Position numbers and translations under genes: made by a program. Shown here piece by piece: positions 1 through 4,714 of a DNA stretch of 8,216 nt. This DNA is from Fibrobacteria bacterium GUT77 (GTDB taxonomy: Bacteria; Fibrobacterota; Chitinivibrionia; Chitinivibrionales; Chitinispirillaceae). The DNA is taken from positions 1 through 8,216 of the forward strand of contig LIUJ01000259.1 in NCBI GenBank assembly GCA_001462255.1, read 5' to 3'. Numbering within the stretch: position 1 is the first letter of the stretch; every line of letters begins with the position of its first letter. A model generated the notes under the pieces. That model made no database searches. It was not told the DNA's origin and saw nothing but the letters and a program-made list of their open reading frames with translations.

Positions 1-1
1 G

Positions 2-421
2 CAACAATTCTTACTTGAATTGGGCAGAGGTTTCGCGTTTGTAGACAGACAAAAACTGATACGAACCGAGACAAGTGAGTTTTACATAGACCTCGTTTTT
101 TATAACTTTATTCTAAAATGTTTTGTGTTGATCGAGTTAAAGACCCATAAAATAACGCATCAGGATATAGGACAACTTGATATGTATGTACGTATGTATG
201 ACGATTTAATGAAAACCGACACCGATAATCCGACGATTGGTATTTTACTTTGTACGGAAACAGACAATACTATTGCGAAATATTCGGTTTTGAAAGAGAA
301 TAAGCAACTATTTGCAAGCAAATATATGGCGTATTTACCGACGGAAGAGGAATTGGTTGCAGAAATAGAACGTCAAAAAGAGATTTTTGCAACGGCTAAT
401 CGAGATGTGGAGAATAGATAG
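2..421 (+). CDS. DUF1016 (YhcG-type) PDDEXK nuclease, C-terminal part only
   Basis: The frame is open to the left edge, so the gene starts outside the window; 139 residues are visible. They match the C-terminal nuclease domain of the DUF1016/YhcG family (PF06250). The stretch FLLELGRGFAFVDRQ is followed by FYIDLVFYN (Asp at visible residue 30) and FVLIELKT (Glu 45, Lys 47), giving the D...ExK core of PDDEXK nucleases. The family signature NPTIGILLC follows, and the end has the usual LP motif and an acidic, lysine-rich tail. The commonest family form FVGRQ reads FVDRQ here. In other genomes the family has an N-terminal DNA-binding region, not visible here, and often lies near restriction or defence genes. 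The TTG at 20 is an internal leucine, not the start. The gene is clearly more AT-rich than most of the window, which suggests horizontal acquisition (inference). Its specific substrate cannot be read from this fragment. Confidence 0.9.
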   Translation, partial: QQFLLELGRGFAFVDRQKLIRTETSEFYIDLVFYNFILKCFVLIELKTHKITHQDIGQLDMYVRMYDDLMKTDTDNPTIGILLCTETDNTIAKYSVLKENKQLFASKYMAYLPTEEELVAEIERQKEIFATANRDVENR

Positions 422-437
422 AGTCTATGTAGGGGAC

Positions 438-458
438 ACAAATTTTTTGTATTTTTTT
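438..458 (+). terminator. weak hairpin with T-tract after the DUF1016 gene
   Basis: ACAAA (438-442) and TTTGT (446-450) can pair around a three-base loop. Seven T residues follow at 452-458. The stem is short and AT-only, so termination would depend mostly on the U-tract. It lies 17 bases after the stop codon, the right place for a terminator. Confidence 0.35.
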
Positions 459-486
459 GACCGCCGACCTTGCCCCGAATTATATT
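457..486 (+). promoter_or_regulatory. sigma70-like promoter for the small exported protein
   Basis: TTGACC (457-462) and TATATT (481-486) each match the sigma70 consensus at five of six positions and are 18 bases apart. The start codon they would serve is at 634, so the leader would be about 140 bases. A second TTGACA at 548-553 lacks a good -10 at normal spacing. The leader contains a five-base-pair hairpin, CGGGC (588-592) with GCCCG (599-603), about 30 bases before the start. I recognise no known riboswitch in it. Confidence 0.45.
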
Positions 487-633
487 ATACAATAATAGAT
501 AACCGGCGGGATCGGCTTACGGCTGGGTTTTGTGGGAGACAAATTTATTGACAATAAACGCCCGTCGCCGCCCGTAATCGCGTGTAGCGGGCTATACCGC
601 CCGATATTTATACCTTTTGGGGAAGGATTCATC

Positions 634-1152
634 ATGACAATACGCGCCGTAGTAACAACCCCGTTGGCGTCGTTGGCACGGGCGCTGACGCTCGCACTTG
701 TGGCCGCCGTGCCCCTATTCGCCCAGTCCGTAGACGCCTACGACCTCGGCGGGGGTTCCGGTTTCGGCGGCGGCGACTCCGCTACCGGGTTGCTCGACCC
801 GTCGCGCCTAAAGGTCAGCCACTCTATGAGCTTCATGGCGGGCGGTTCAAGCGTTGCGGACGTCAAATCGCAGAGCATATACTCGACCATGCTACAGTAC
901 AAGTTCAACGCACCGGTCGTCTTGAGCTTAAACTTCAATATGCCCATACACTCTACGTTCAACCGGTACAACAATCTGACATCGGACAACTTGTCGTCCT
1001 TAGACTACTTCAGAAACATGCCGATAGACGCTTCGGTAACTTGGATGCCTAAGGAGAATCTGATGTTTCGCGTGTCGGTGATAAAGATGCCGGAGACGGG
1101 GTATTTTTACAACGGGTTATACGCGCCGAATCGGTTCTATCGCGGGTGGTAG
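634..1152 (+). CDS. small exported, probably surface-associated protein of unknown function
   Basis: I chose the ATG at 634 because GGGGAAGGA lies just upstream at Shine-Dalgarno distance and because this start begins directly with a signal peptide. That peptide has arginines at 4 and 16, a hydrophobic core at about 17-29, and possible signal peptidase I sites after LFA (30) or VDA (35). An upstream in-frame start at 532 would bury it behind 34 extra residues. The mature part of about 140 residues opens with a Gly/Ser-rich stretch (39-49), then LLDPSRLKVSHSMSF. It continues with alternating polar/hydrophobic segments (about 87-106 and 131-151) that look like beta strands, and ends in FYRGW. 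From memory it resembles short exported proteins of Fibrobacter and some Bacteroidota-like phyla that share the DPSRL...HS pattern and lack an assigned function. A periplasmic or outer-membrane location is inferred. The gene converges on ispE. Confidence 0.75.
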   Translation: MTIRAVVTTPLASLARALTLALVAAVPLFAQSVDAYDLGGGSGFGGGDSATGLLDPSRLKVSHSMSFMAGGSSVADVKSQSIYSTMLQYKFNAPVVLSLNFNMPIHSTFNRYNNLTSDNLSSLDYFRNMPIDASVTWMPKENLMFRVSVIKMPETGYFYNGLYAPNRFYRGW

Positions 1153-1160
1153 TGGGGTGT

Positions 1161-1177
1161 CGCGTTGGCCTAACGCG
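1161..1177. terminator. short hairpin between convergent genes
   Basis: CGCGTT (1161-1166) and AACGCG (1172-1177) form a perfect six-base-pair stem around a five-base loop. It sits in the 31-base gap between the convergent stop codons of the small exported protein and ispE. Its position suits a shared terminator, but neither side has a T-tract, so this is only a candidate. Confidence 0.3.
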
Positions 1178-1183
1178 TCGCGA

Positions 1184-2059
1184 TCATAACGTATTCGTAA
1201 CAATCGTTTTGCAATTAACCCCGACGGCGTCCGCGATTTTCCGCGCGCTGTCTTCGTCTTCGGCGATTCCTACAATCGTTGACCCCGATCCGGTCATGCA
1301 GGCGGCGGCGCATCCAGCCTTAATCAAGCCGTCGCGGATTTCACGCAACCTCGGGTAACGCTCGAATACCGTCAATTCGAAATCATTGTGCACAGACCCG
1401 GCCACCCCGTCGAAATCATTTGCGGAAAACGCTTTGGCCATCGCGTCGGTAAGCGAAACGTTTTGGGCTACGCGGTTGTAATCTATAGATCCGTACGCCT
1501 CCTTCGTGCTTACACCGAACTCCGGGATTGCCAAGACGAGGTGCAGTTTAAGCGCGGTATCTACGTGGCGCAGAATGCCGGTACTCTCGCTGTCAAAAGC
1601 CGTCCCGCCGTCGAAAAAGAACGGTACGTCCATACCAAGCTCGCGCCCTAAGTTGCGGAATTGCTCCGTCGTCAATCCCAGGTTCCATATTTTATCCAAC
1701 GCCCGCAACATGGCCGCCGCGTTTGCCGACCCGCCGGCCATGCCGCCCATTACCGGTATGCGCTTGTCTATGCCTATCCTAAAATAGCCTGCCAGCCCGA
1801 AGCGCTCCCGGACAAGGCGGCAAGTTTTTACGCAAATATTGCTACCGTCGCGAGGCACGCGGGGGTCGCCGCACTCAACGATGTCCGTATCCGTATTGAT
1901 ACCGCAATCACGAAGCAATTCCACGCGCAACGTATCGGCCAACGATATTTGGTGCTTGACGATGCCAAGCTCGTGGTATCCGGCGTACGCGCCGTCGGCC
2001 AGCCGCCTGATTATGTCGAGCGAGAGGGTTACGCGTGTCGGGGAGTCGATTGTTATCAT
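1184..2059 (-). CDS. ispE: 4-diphosphocytidyl-2-C-methyl-D-erythritol kinase (IspE), divergent N-terminal motif
   Basis: This 291-residue GHMP-family kinase has the usual length for IspE. IspE phosphorylates CDP-methylerythritol with ATP in the cytoplasmic MEP route to isoprenoids. The glycine-rich ATP loop is at 101-114 (IPVMGGMAGGSANAAA), the catalytic Asp at 144 in LGMDVPFF, VSTKEAY at 183-189, ND at 225-226, and the third GHMP motif TGSGS at 256-260. The substrate-side YHEL is at 28-31, preceded by a few extra residues. The first motif is unusual. Where E. coli IspE has PAKLNL with Lys10 and Asn12, this protein has PTRVTL, with Arg9 and Thr11. It could be a lineage variant of IspE or a related GHMP kinase; the rest strongly favours IspE. 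No Shine-Dalgarno is evident, and an AT-rich -10-like box ends 7 bases before the ATG. A murB fragment lies directly upstream on the same strand. Confidence 0.85.
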   Translation of the reverse strand: MITIDSPTRVTLSLDIIRRLADGAYAGYHELGIVKHQISLADTLRVELLRDCGINTDTDIVECGDPRVPRDGSNICVKTCRLVRERFGLAGYFRIGIDKRIPVMGGMAGGSANAAAMLRALDKIWNLGLTTEQFRNLGRELGMDVPFFFDGGTAFDSESTGILRHVDTALKLHLVLAIPEFGVSTKEAYGSIDYNRVAQNVSLTDAMAKAFSANDFDGVAGSVHNDFELTVFERYPRLREIRDGLIKAGCAAACMTGSGSTIVGIAEDEDSARKIADAVGVNCKTIVTNTL

Positions 2060-2064
2060 AGCGA

Positions 2065-2268
2065 TTAATATAATTTTTCGCCGATACGACCGTGGATTTT
2101 ATTATTATGTTGTAACGACAGGTATACGCCCAAAATCACAGGGCGGGCTTTAGTGCGGGCGCGCTTGAAGATGCTTTTGCGGTAGTCGAATTTGCATTGA
2201 CGGGCATCCATGGTGACGATTTCGCCGTCACGGAACACATCAACCATTGCGACGACATCCGCCATAGA
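2065..2268 (-). pseudogene. internal fragment of murB (UDP-N-acetylenolpyruvoylglucosamine reductase)
   Basis: The minus strand encodes 66 residues whose first 52 or so look like an internal piece of MurB, the FAD enzyme that makes UDP-MurNAc for peptidoglycan. ADVVAMVDVF matches the segment after the family's NIGAYG motif, and ARQCKFDYRKSIFKR matches its EC.FgYR.SiFK signature, followed by a VILGVYLSL strand. A full MurB has about 300 or more residues. Everything before this piece is absent, including the FAD-binding domain. After LSLQ the reading turns into unrelated sequence (HNNKIHGRIGEKLY) and stops at 2065, so the C-terminal domain is absent too. The frame meets a stop inside the palindrome upstream, and the DNA beyond carries genes on the other strand. 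It is therefore a remnant, not a working enzyme; an intact murB must be elsewhere if the cell makes peptidoglycan this way. The murB identity is from memory of the family motifs. Confidence 0.7.
2067..2072 (-). promoter_or_regulatory. -10-like box directly before ispE
   Basis: Read on the minus strand, TATATT ends 7 bases before the ispE ATG. A transcript from it would start at or next to the A of the start codon. No convincing -35 lies 17 bases upstream, so this is a weak candidate. Confidence 0.25.
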
Positions 2269-2298
2269 TGAAGTGGTCTAATTTATTAGACCACTTCA
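2269..2298. repeat. perfect 13-bp palindrome with 4-base loop
   Basis: TGAAGTGGTCTAA (2269-2281) and TTAGACCACTTCA (2286-2298) are exact inverted copies around TTTA. No T-tract follows on either strand. The flanking genes point away from it: the murB fragment and ispE leftwards, DUF4160-DUF2442 rightwards. There is thus no transcript end here for a terminator to serve. It could be an operator for the rightward operon, or the terminal structure or scar of an inserted element. The recognisable murB sequence stops within a few bases of its left arm. Confidence 0.8.
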
Positions 2299-2323
2299 CC
2301 GTTGGCATTTATTATATTTAAAT
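2295..2323 (+). promoter_or_regulatory. possible promoter of the DUF4160-DUF2442 operon, overlapping the palindrome
   Basis: TTCACC (2295-2300) and TTAAAT (2318-2323) each match the sigma70 consensus at four of six positions, with 17-base spacing, in an AT-rich stretch. The -35 overlaps the right arm of the palindrome, so a protein bound there could block transcription. The hexamers are weak. An alternative -10, TATATT, is at 2313-2318. Confidence 0.3.
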
Positions 2324-2364
2324 TAAAAAGCAACATTAAACAAACCGTAACAAGAGGGGGGTAA

Positions 2365-2631
2365 ATGCCGTTAATATCACATTTTTACGGAATACTGATT
2401 TATATATACAGCGAAGCCGGAGGGCAACATAATTTATCGCATTTTCACGCAAAATATGCCGAATATGAGGCCGTTTTCGATTTGGACGGTAATCTTGTCT
2501 CCGGAGAATTACCCAGAAATAAAAGCAAATTAATTGAGGCTTGGTGCCTTTTGCACCGCGAAGAACTTTACGCCGCCTGGACCGCGTGGAACGAAAGCCA
2601 TGAAGTTGTTAAAATCGAGGGGTTGAGGTAA
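2365..2631 (+). CDS. DUF4160 family protein
   Basis: The 88-residue product matches the DUF4160 family (PF13711) over its whole length. It has the opening ISHFYGILIYIY (4-15), the histidine-containing SHFHAKYAEYEAVF (25-38), a short DGNLVSGELP hairpin (41-50) and the helical end with EAWCLLHREELYAAW (58-72). A purine-rich GAGGGGGGT just before the ATG is a strong ribosome binding site and supports this start. Where relatives read roughly DHxPPHFHA, this one has a slightly longer GGQHNLSHFHA. The biochemical role of the family is not established to my knowledge. It commonly sits directly in front of a DUF2442 gene, as here, and the pair has been proposed to be toxin-antitoxin-like. Its first half is more AT-rich than the following gene. 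Confidence 0.85.
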   Translation: MPLISHFYGILIYIYSEAGGQHNLSHFHAKYAEYEAVFDLDGNLVSGELPRNKSKLIEAWCLLHREELYAAWTAWNESHEVVKIEGLR

Positions 2632-2634
2632 CTT

Positions 2635-2913
2635 ATGGCACAACCTATCACACGCCCAAGAGCCGTAAAAGTAATCCCGCAACCCGACTACTGCCTGCTC
2701 GTAACTTTCGGCAACGGCGAGGAGCGTGTGTTCGACGTTAAGCCGTATTTTGATTTTAAGCCGTTCCACGAGCTGAAAATCCCCGCCCTCTTCAACACCG
2801 TCAAACCGGCTGGATTGAGTATTGAGTGGTTGCACGGGCAGGATATATGCCCCGACGAACTCTACTACAACAGCGTACCGACCGGTACCACCCTCAATTT
2901 AACGGTCAAGTAG
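2635..2913 (+). CDS. DUF2442 family protein
   Basis: The 92-residue product matches DUF2442 (PF10387). It has PRAVKVIPQPDYCLLVTF (8-25), the GEERVFDVKPY segment (28-38), FHELKIPALFNTVK (44-57) and IEWLHGQDICPDELYYNS (63-80). It lacks the extra helix-turn-helix domain that some longer relatives carry. The ATG lies 3 bases after the stop of the DUF4160 gene, and the GAGG near that stop serves as ribosome binding site, so the two genes should be translated from one message. By analogy with other two-gene modules it may be the partner or antitoxin of the DUF4160 protein; this is inference, as neither protein has a proven activity that I can name. Confidence 0.87.
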   Translation: MAQPITRPRAVKVIPQPDYCLLVTFGNGEERVFDVKPYFDFKPFHELKIPALFNTVKPAGLSIEWLHGQDICPDELYYNSVPTGTTLNLTVK

Positions 2914-2921
2914 GGTATCAA

Positions 2922-2946
2922 GTGGGTCATGAACTCCCCACGTTTT
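2922..2946 (+). terminator. possible terminator after the DUF4160-DUF2442 operon
   Basis: GTGGG (2922-2926) and CCCAC (2937-2941) can pair around a ten-base loop, followed by GTTTTA. It lies 9 bases after the DUF2442 stop codon. The stem is short and the T-tract has only four residues, so confidence is limited. Confidence 0.4.
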
Positions 2947-2997
2947 ACGTCATTTAAAAACTGACCGAAGGATCTACAAAATTTTTGATTTTATTAT

Positions 2998-3026
2998 TTG
3001 ACACGCGCCGCGAATTAATGTAATTT
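2998..3026 (+). promoter_or_regulatory. sigma70-like promoter for the aldo/keto reductase
   Basis: A perfect TTGACA (2998-3003) is followed by TGTAAT (3019-3024, five of six matches, 15-base spacing). An overlapping TAATTT at 3021-3026 has the ideal 17-base spacing but fewer matches. The start codon at 3072 would give a leader of about 40 bases. A ribosome binding site, AAGGA, lies near 3057-3061. Confidence 0.5.
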
Positions 3027-3071
3027 ATCCATGATACGCCCTAATCCCCAAACGACAAGGACAGCGTCAAT

Positions 3072-4274
3072 ATGCAATACCGCCCCGACAAATTTAAAAG
3101 AGACCTCTCCATACTCGGCTTCGGCTGTATGCGCTTCCCCCATGTCCGCGGGCGCATTGATATGGCCAAGTCCGAGGCTATGCTACTTAGCGCGGTGGCG
3201 CGCGGCGTGAATTATTTTGACACCGCCTACGTCTACCCCGGTAGCGAGGAAGCGGTGGGGCATATCGTCGCGAAGAACGGGTTGCGCTCCAAGATATACC
3301 TCGCGACCAAATTGCCGCTCTTTATGTGCAAGTCGCGCACGGATTTCGACAAATTCTTCAACAAGTCGCTCGAACGGTTGCAGACCGATTACATTGATTA
3401 CTACCTCATGCACATGATCACCACGCCGGAGCAGTGGCGGGCGCTTTGCGACATGGGCATAGAGGGGTGGATAGACGAGCAGAGGGCGCGGGGCAGGATA
3501 CGGCAGTTGGGGTTCTCTTTCCACGGCAAGCGCGAGGATTTTGTGGGTATTGTAGACGCCCGCGATTGGGACTTTTGTTTGATACAGTACAACTATTTGG
3601 ACATCAACAATCAGGCGTCGCGGTCGGGGCTTGTCCACGCGGCTTCTAAGGGGATACCGGTATTTATCATGGAGCCGCTCTTGGGCGGGCGCCTCGCCGA
3701 TCCAAAATCGTTGCCCACCGGCGCGTTGCAAACCATGAACGCGGCGAATCCGTCGCTCTCGCCGACGGCGTGGGCGCTTCGATGGGTTTGGAATCACAAG
3801 GAGGTCACGCTGTTGCTCTCAGGAATGAGTTCGCAGGCGCAGGTAGACGAGAATATCGCGCTGGCGGAGCGTATTGCCGCGCCGAATTTTCTCTCCGAGA
3901 GCGAGCTTGGGGTGATCGACAAGGTGATAGGGATTGTGAACGAGTCCAATAAGATACGGTGCACGGGTTGCGGTTACTGCATTCCGTGTCCGGCGGGCGT
4001 CAACATACCTGGGTGTTTCGCCGCCTACAACGATTCCTACCGGAGGGGGCGTTTCGCGGCGCTCAAGCCGTATGTGATGGCGACCGCGGCGTTGACCACC
4101 AAGAGCGGGTTGGCGAGTTCGTGCAAGTCTTGCGGCAAGTGCGAGGAGCACTGCCCGCAGAGCATAAAAATAAGCGAGTCTCTAAAGACGGTCGCCCGCC
4201 GCCTCGAGCCTTTTTGGTTTACGGCCGGCATATCGGCCGCCCGTTGGTTTACGGGTTTCAAGGCAAAGAAGTGA
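3072..4274 (+). CDS. aldo/keto reductase with C-terminal two-[4Fe-4S] ferredoxin domain
   Basis: The 400-residue product has an aldo/keto reductase TIM barrel (about 10-285) fused to a 4Fe-4S domain, a known family of 'predicted oxidoreductases of the aldo/keto reductase family'. The barrel starts with LGFGCMRFP. It keeps the expected tetrad: Asp50 and Tyr55 in FDTAYVYPG, Lys80 in LATKLP and His114 in YYLMHM. Late-barrel elements include EPLLGG (201-206) and GMSS (251-254). The iron-sulfur part has Cys297, 300, 303 and 306 (CTGCGYCIPCP, with an x2 gap before the last Cys instead of the classical x3). A second set, Cys351, 354, 357 and 361 (CKSCGKCEEHCP), has classical spacing. No signal peptide is present, so it should be cytoplasmic. 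The likely chemistry is NAD(P)H-linked carbonyl reduction coupled to electron transfer; the substrate is unknown. It is a single gene with its own promoter and terminator. Confidence 0.93.
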   Translation: MQYRPDKFKRDLSILGFGCMRFPHVRGRIDMAKSEAMLLSAVARGVNYFDTAYVYPGSEEAVGHIVAKNGLRSKIYLATKLPLFMCKSRTDFDKFFNKSLERLQTDYIDYYLMHMITTPEQWRALCDMGIEGWIDEQRARGRIRQLGFSFHGKREDFVGIVDARDWDFCLIQYNYLDINNQASRSGLVHAASKGIPVFIMEPLLGGRLADPKSLPTGALQTMNAANPSLSPTAWALRWVWNHKEVTLLLSGMSSQAQVDENIALAERIAAPNFLSESELGVIDKVIGIVNESNKIRCTGCGYCIPCPAGVNIPGCFAAYNDSYRRGRFAALKPYVMATAALTTKSGLASSCKSCGKCEEHCPQSIKISESLKTVARRLEPFWFTAGISAARWFTGFKAKK

Positions 4275-4357
4275 CGCGAAAAAAGTTTAAATATTTTATT
4301 GTGAAATCGAGCCGTTGCGAAGCTTGAATAGGTTAAAACGGCTATTCTTTTTTCGCG
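4275..4357. terminator. nested inverted-repeat terminator after the aldo/keto reductase
   Basis: An 11-base inverted repeat, CGCGAAAAAAG (4275-4285) with CTTTTTTCGCG (4347-4357), starts at the base after the stop codon. Inside it are two alternative stems. One pairs AGCCGTT (4310-4316) with AACGGCT (4337-4343). The other pairs GAATAG (4326-4331) with CTATTC (4342-4347). The latter is followed directly by six T residues, the layout of an intrinsic terminator. On the opposite strand the A-tract at 4279-4284 becomes the T-tract, so it could work both ways. Confidence 0.5.
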
Positions 4358-4714
4358 AATTTGATATGGGTTTTACCGGCGCTACGCGCCAAGCGGTTTG
4401 TAGAACATCGGTTGTAATGCGTGAACGCGCGGATTGGCCGTCCGTCGTTCACGAGGAACTCCGATTCCGCTTGTACCGTGCGTTTGGCGGTTTTTTACAA
4501 ATAATTACGGAGCGCGAATAGAAGGGAGTGGCTATTCGCGTTCGGTATTTTGTCGTTTTATTGTGACGGCGTCGCCGATGTTTGCCACGGTGTCATCGCG
4601 TGAGCGGTGGCGTATCCGTCAATATCGGCGGTCTTTTGCCGCGTGTTTGTTTATCGACAAAATTCCATCCGTCCATAGTCCGCTCCGAGTTGTTAGACGC
4701 AACGGGAGGCGGCT
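4358..4714. other. intergenic stretch rich in inverted repeats, no recognisable gene
   Basis: Several overlapping short open frames cross this stretch in different registers. None has a good ribosome binding site or a recognisable family motif, so I annotate no gene. It holds several inverted repeats: GGCGC (4378-4382) with GCGCC (4386-4390), GTGAACG (4421-4427) with CGTTCAC (4446-4452), and the larger hairpin at 4510-4543. No clear TTGACA/TATAAT pair for the following ATPase gene was found. It could be a long structured leader, a decayed gene or an unrecognised small RNA region. Confidence 0.4.
4510..4543. repeat. strong hairpin in the leader of the DUF4143 ATPase gene
   Basis: CGCGAATAG (4513-4521) and CTATTCGCG (4532-4540) are perfect inverted copies around a ten-base loop. 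Three further pairs (G-C, A-U and a G-U wobble) extend the stem to about 12 base pairs. A moderately T-rich stretch follows (4545-4562) without a pure T-tract. It shares the GAATAG/CTATTC core with the hairpin at 4326-4347, also with a ten-base loop. It may be a terminator, an attenuator or an RNA-processing site. Confidence 0.55.

Noticed and set aside
532..633. Extended N-terminus of the small exported protein starting at 532
   Set aside because: It would place 34 unrelated residues before a good signal peptide; the ATG at 634 has a strong ribosome binding site.
1661..2068. Plus-strand open frame opposite ispE
   Set aside because: Antisense of a gene with clear GHMP kinase motifs; no recognisable protein features.
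2269..2298. Palindrome read as an intrinsic terminator
   Set aside because: No gene ends toward it on either strand and no T-tract follows.
2914..3071. Search for the missing part of murB on the far side of the DUF4160-DUF2442 operon
   Set aside because: The minus-strand translations of this gap show no MurB-like sequence, so a simple insertion splitting murB is not supported.
3183..3797. Long open frame of 204 codons on the minus strand inside the aldo/keto reductase gene
   Set aside because: Arginine- and proline-rich shadow of the GC-rich real gene on the plus strand; no family motif.
4315..4521. Open frame of 68 codons after the aldo/keto reductase
   Set aside because: It begins inside the terminator-like repeat, lacks a good ribosome binding site and resembles no family I know.
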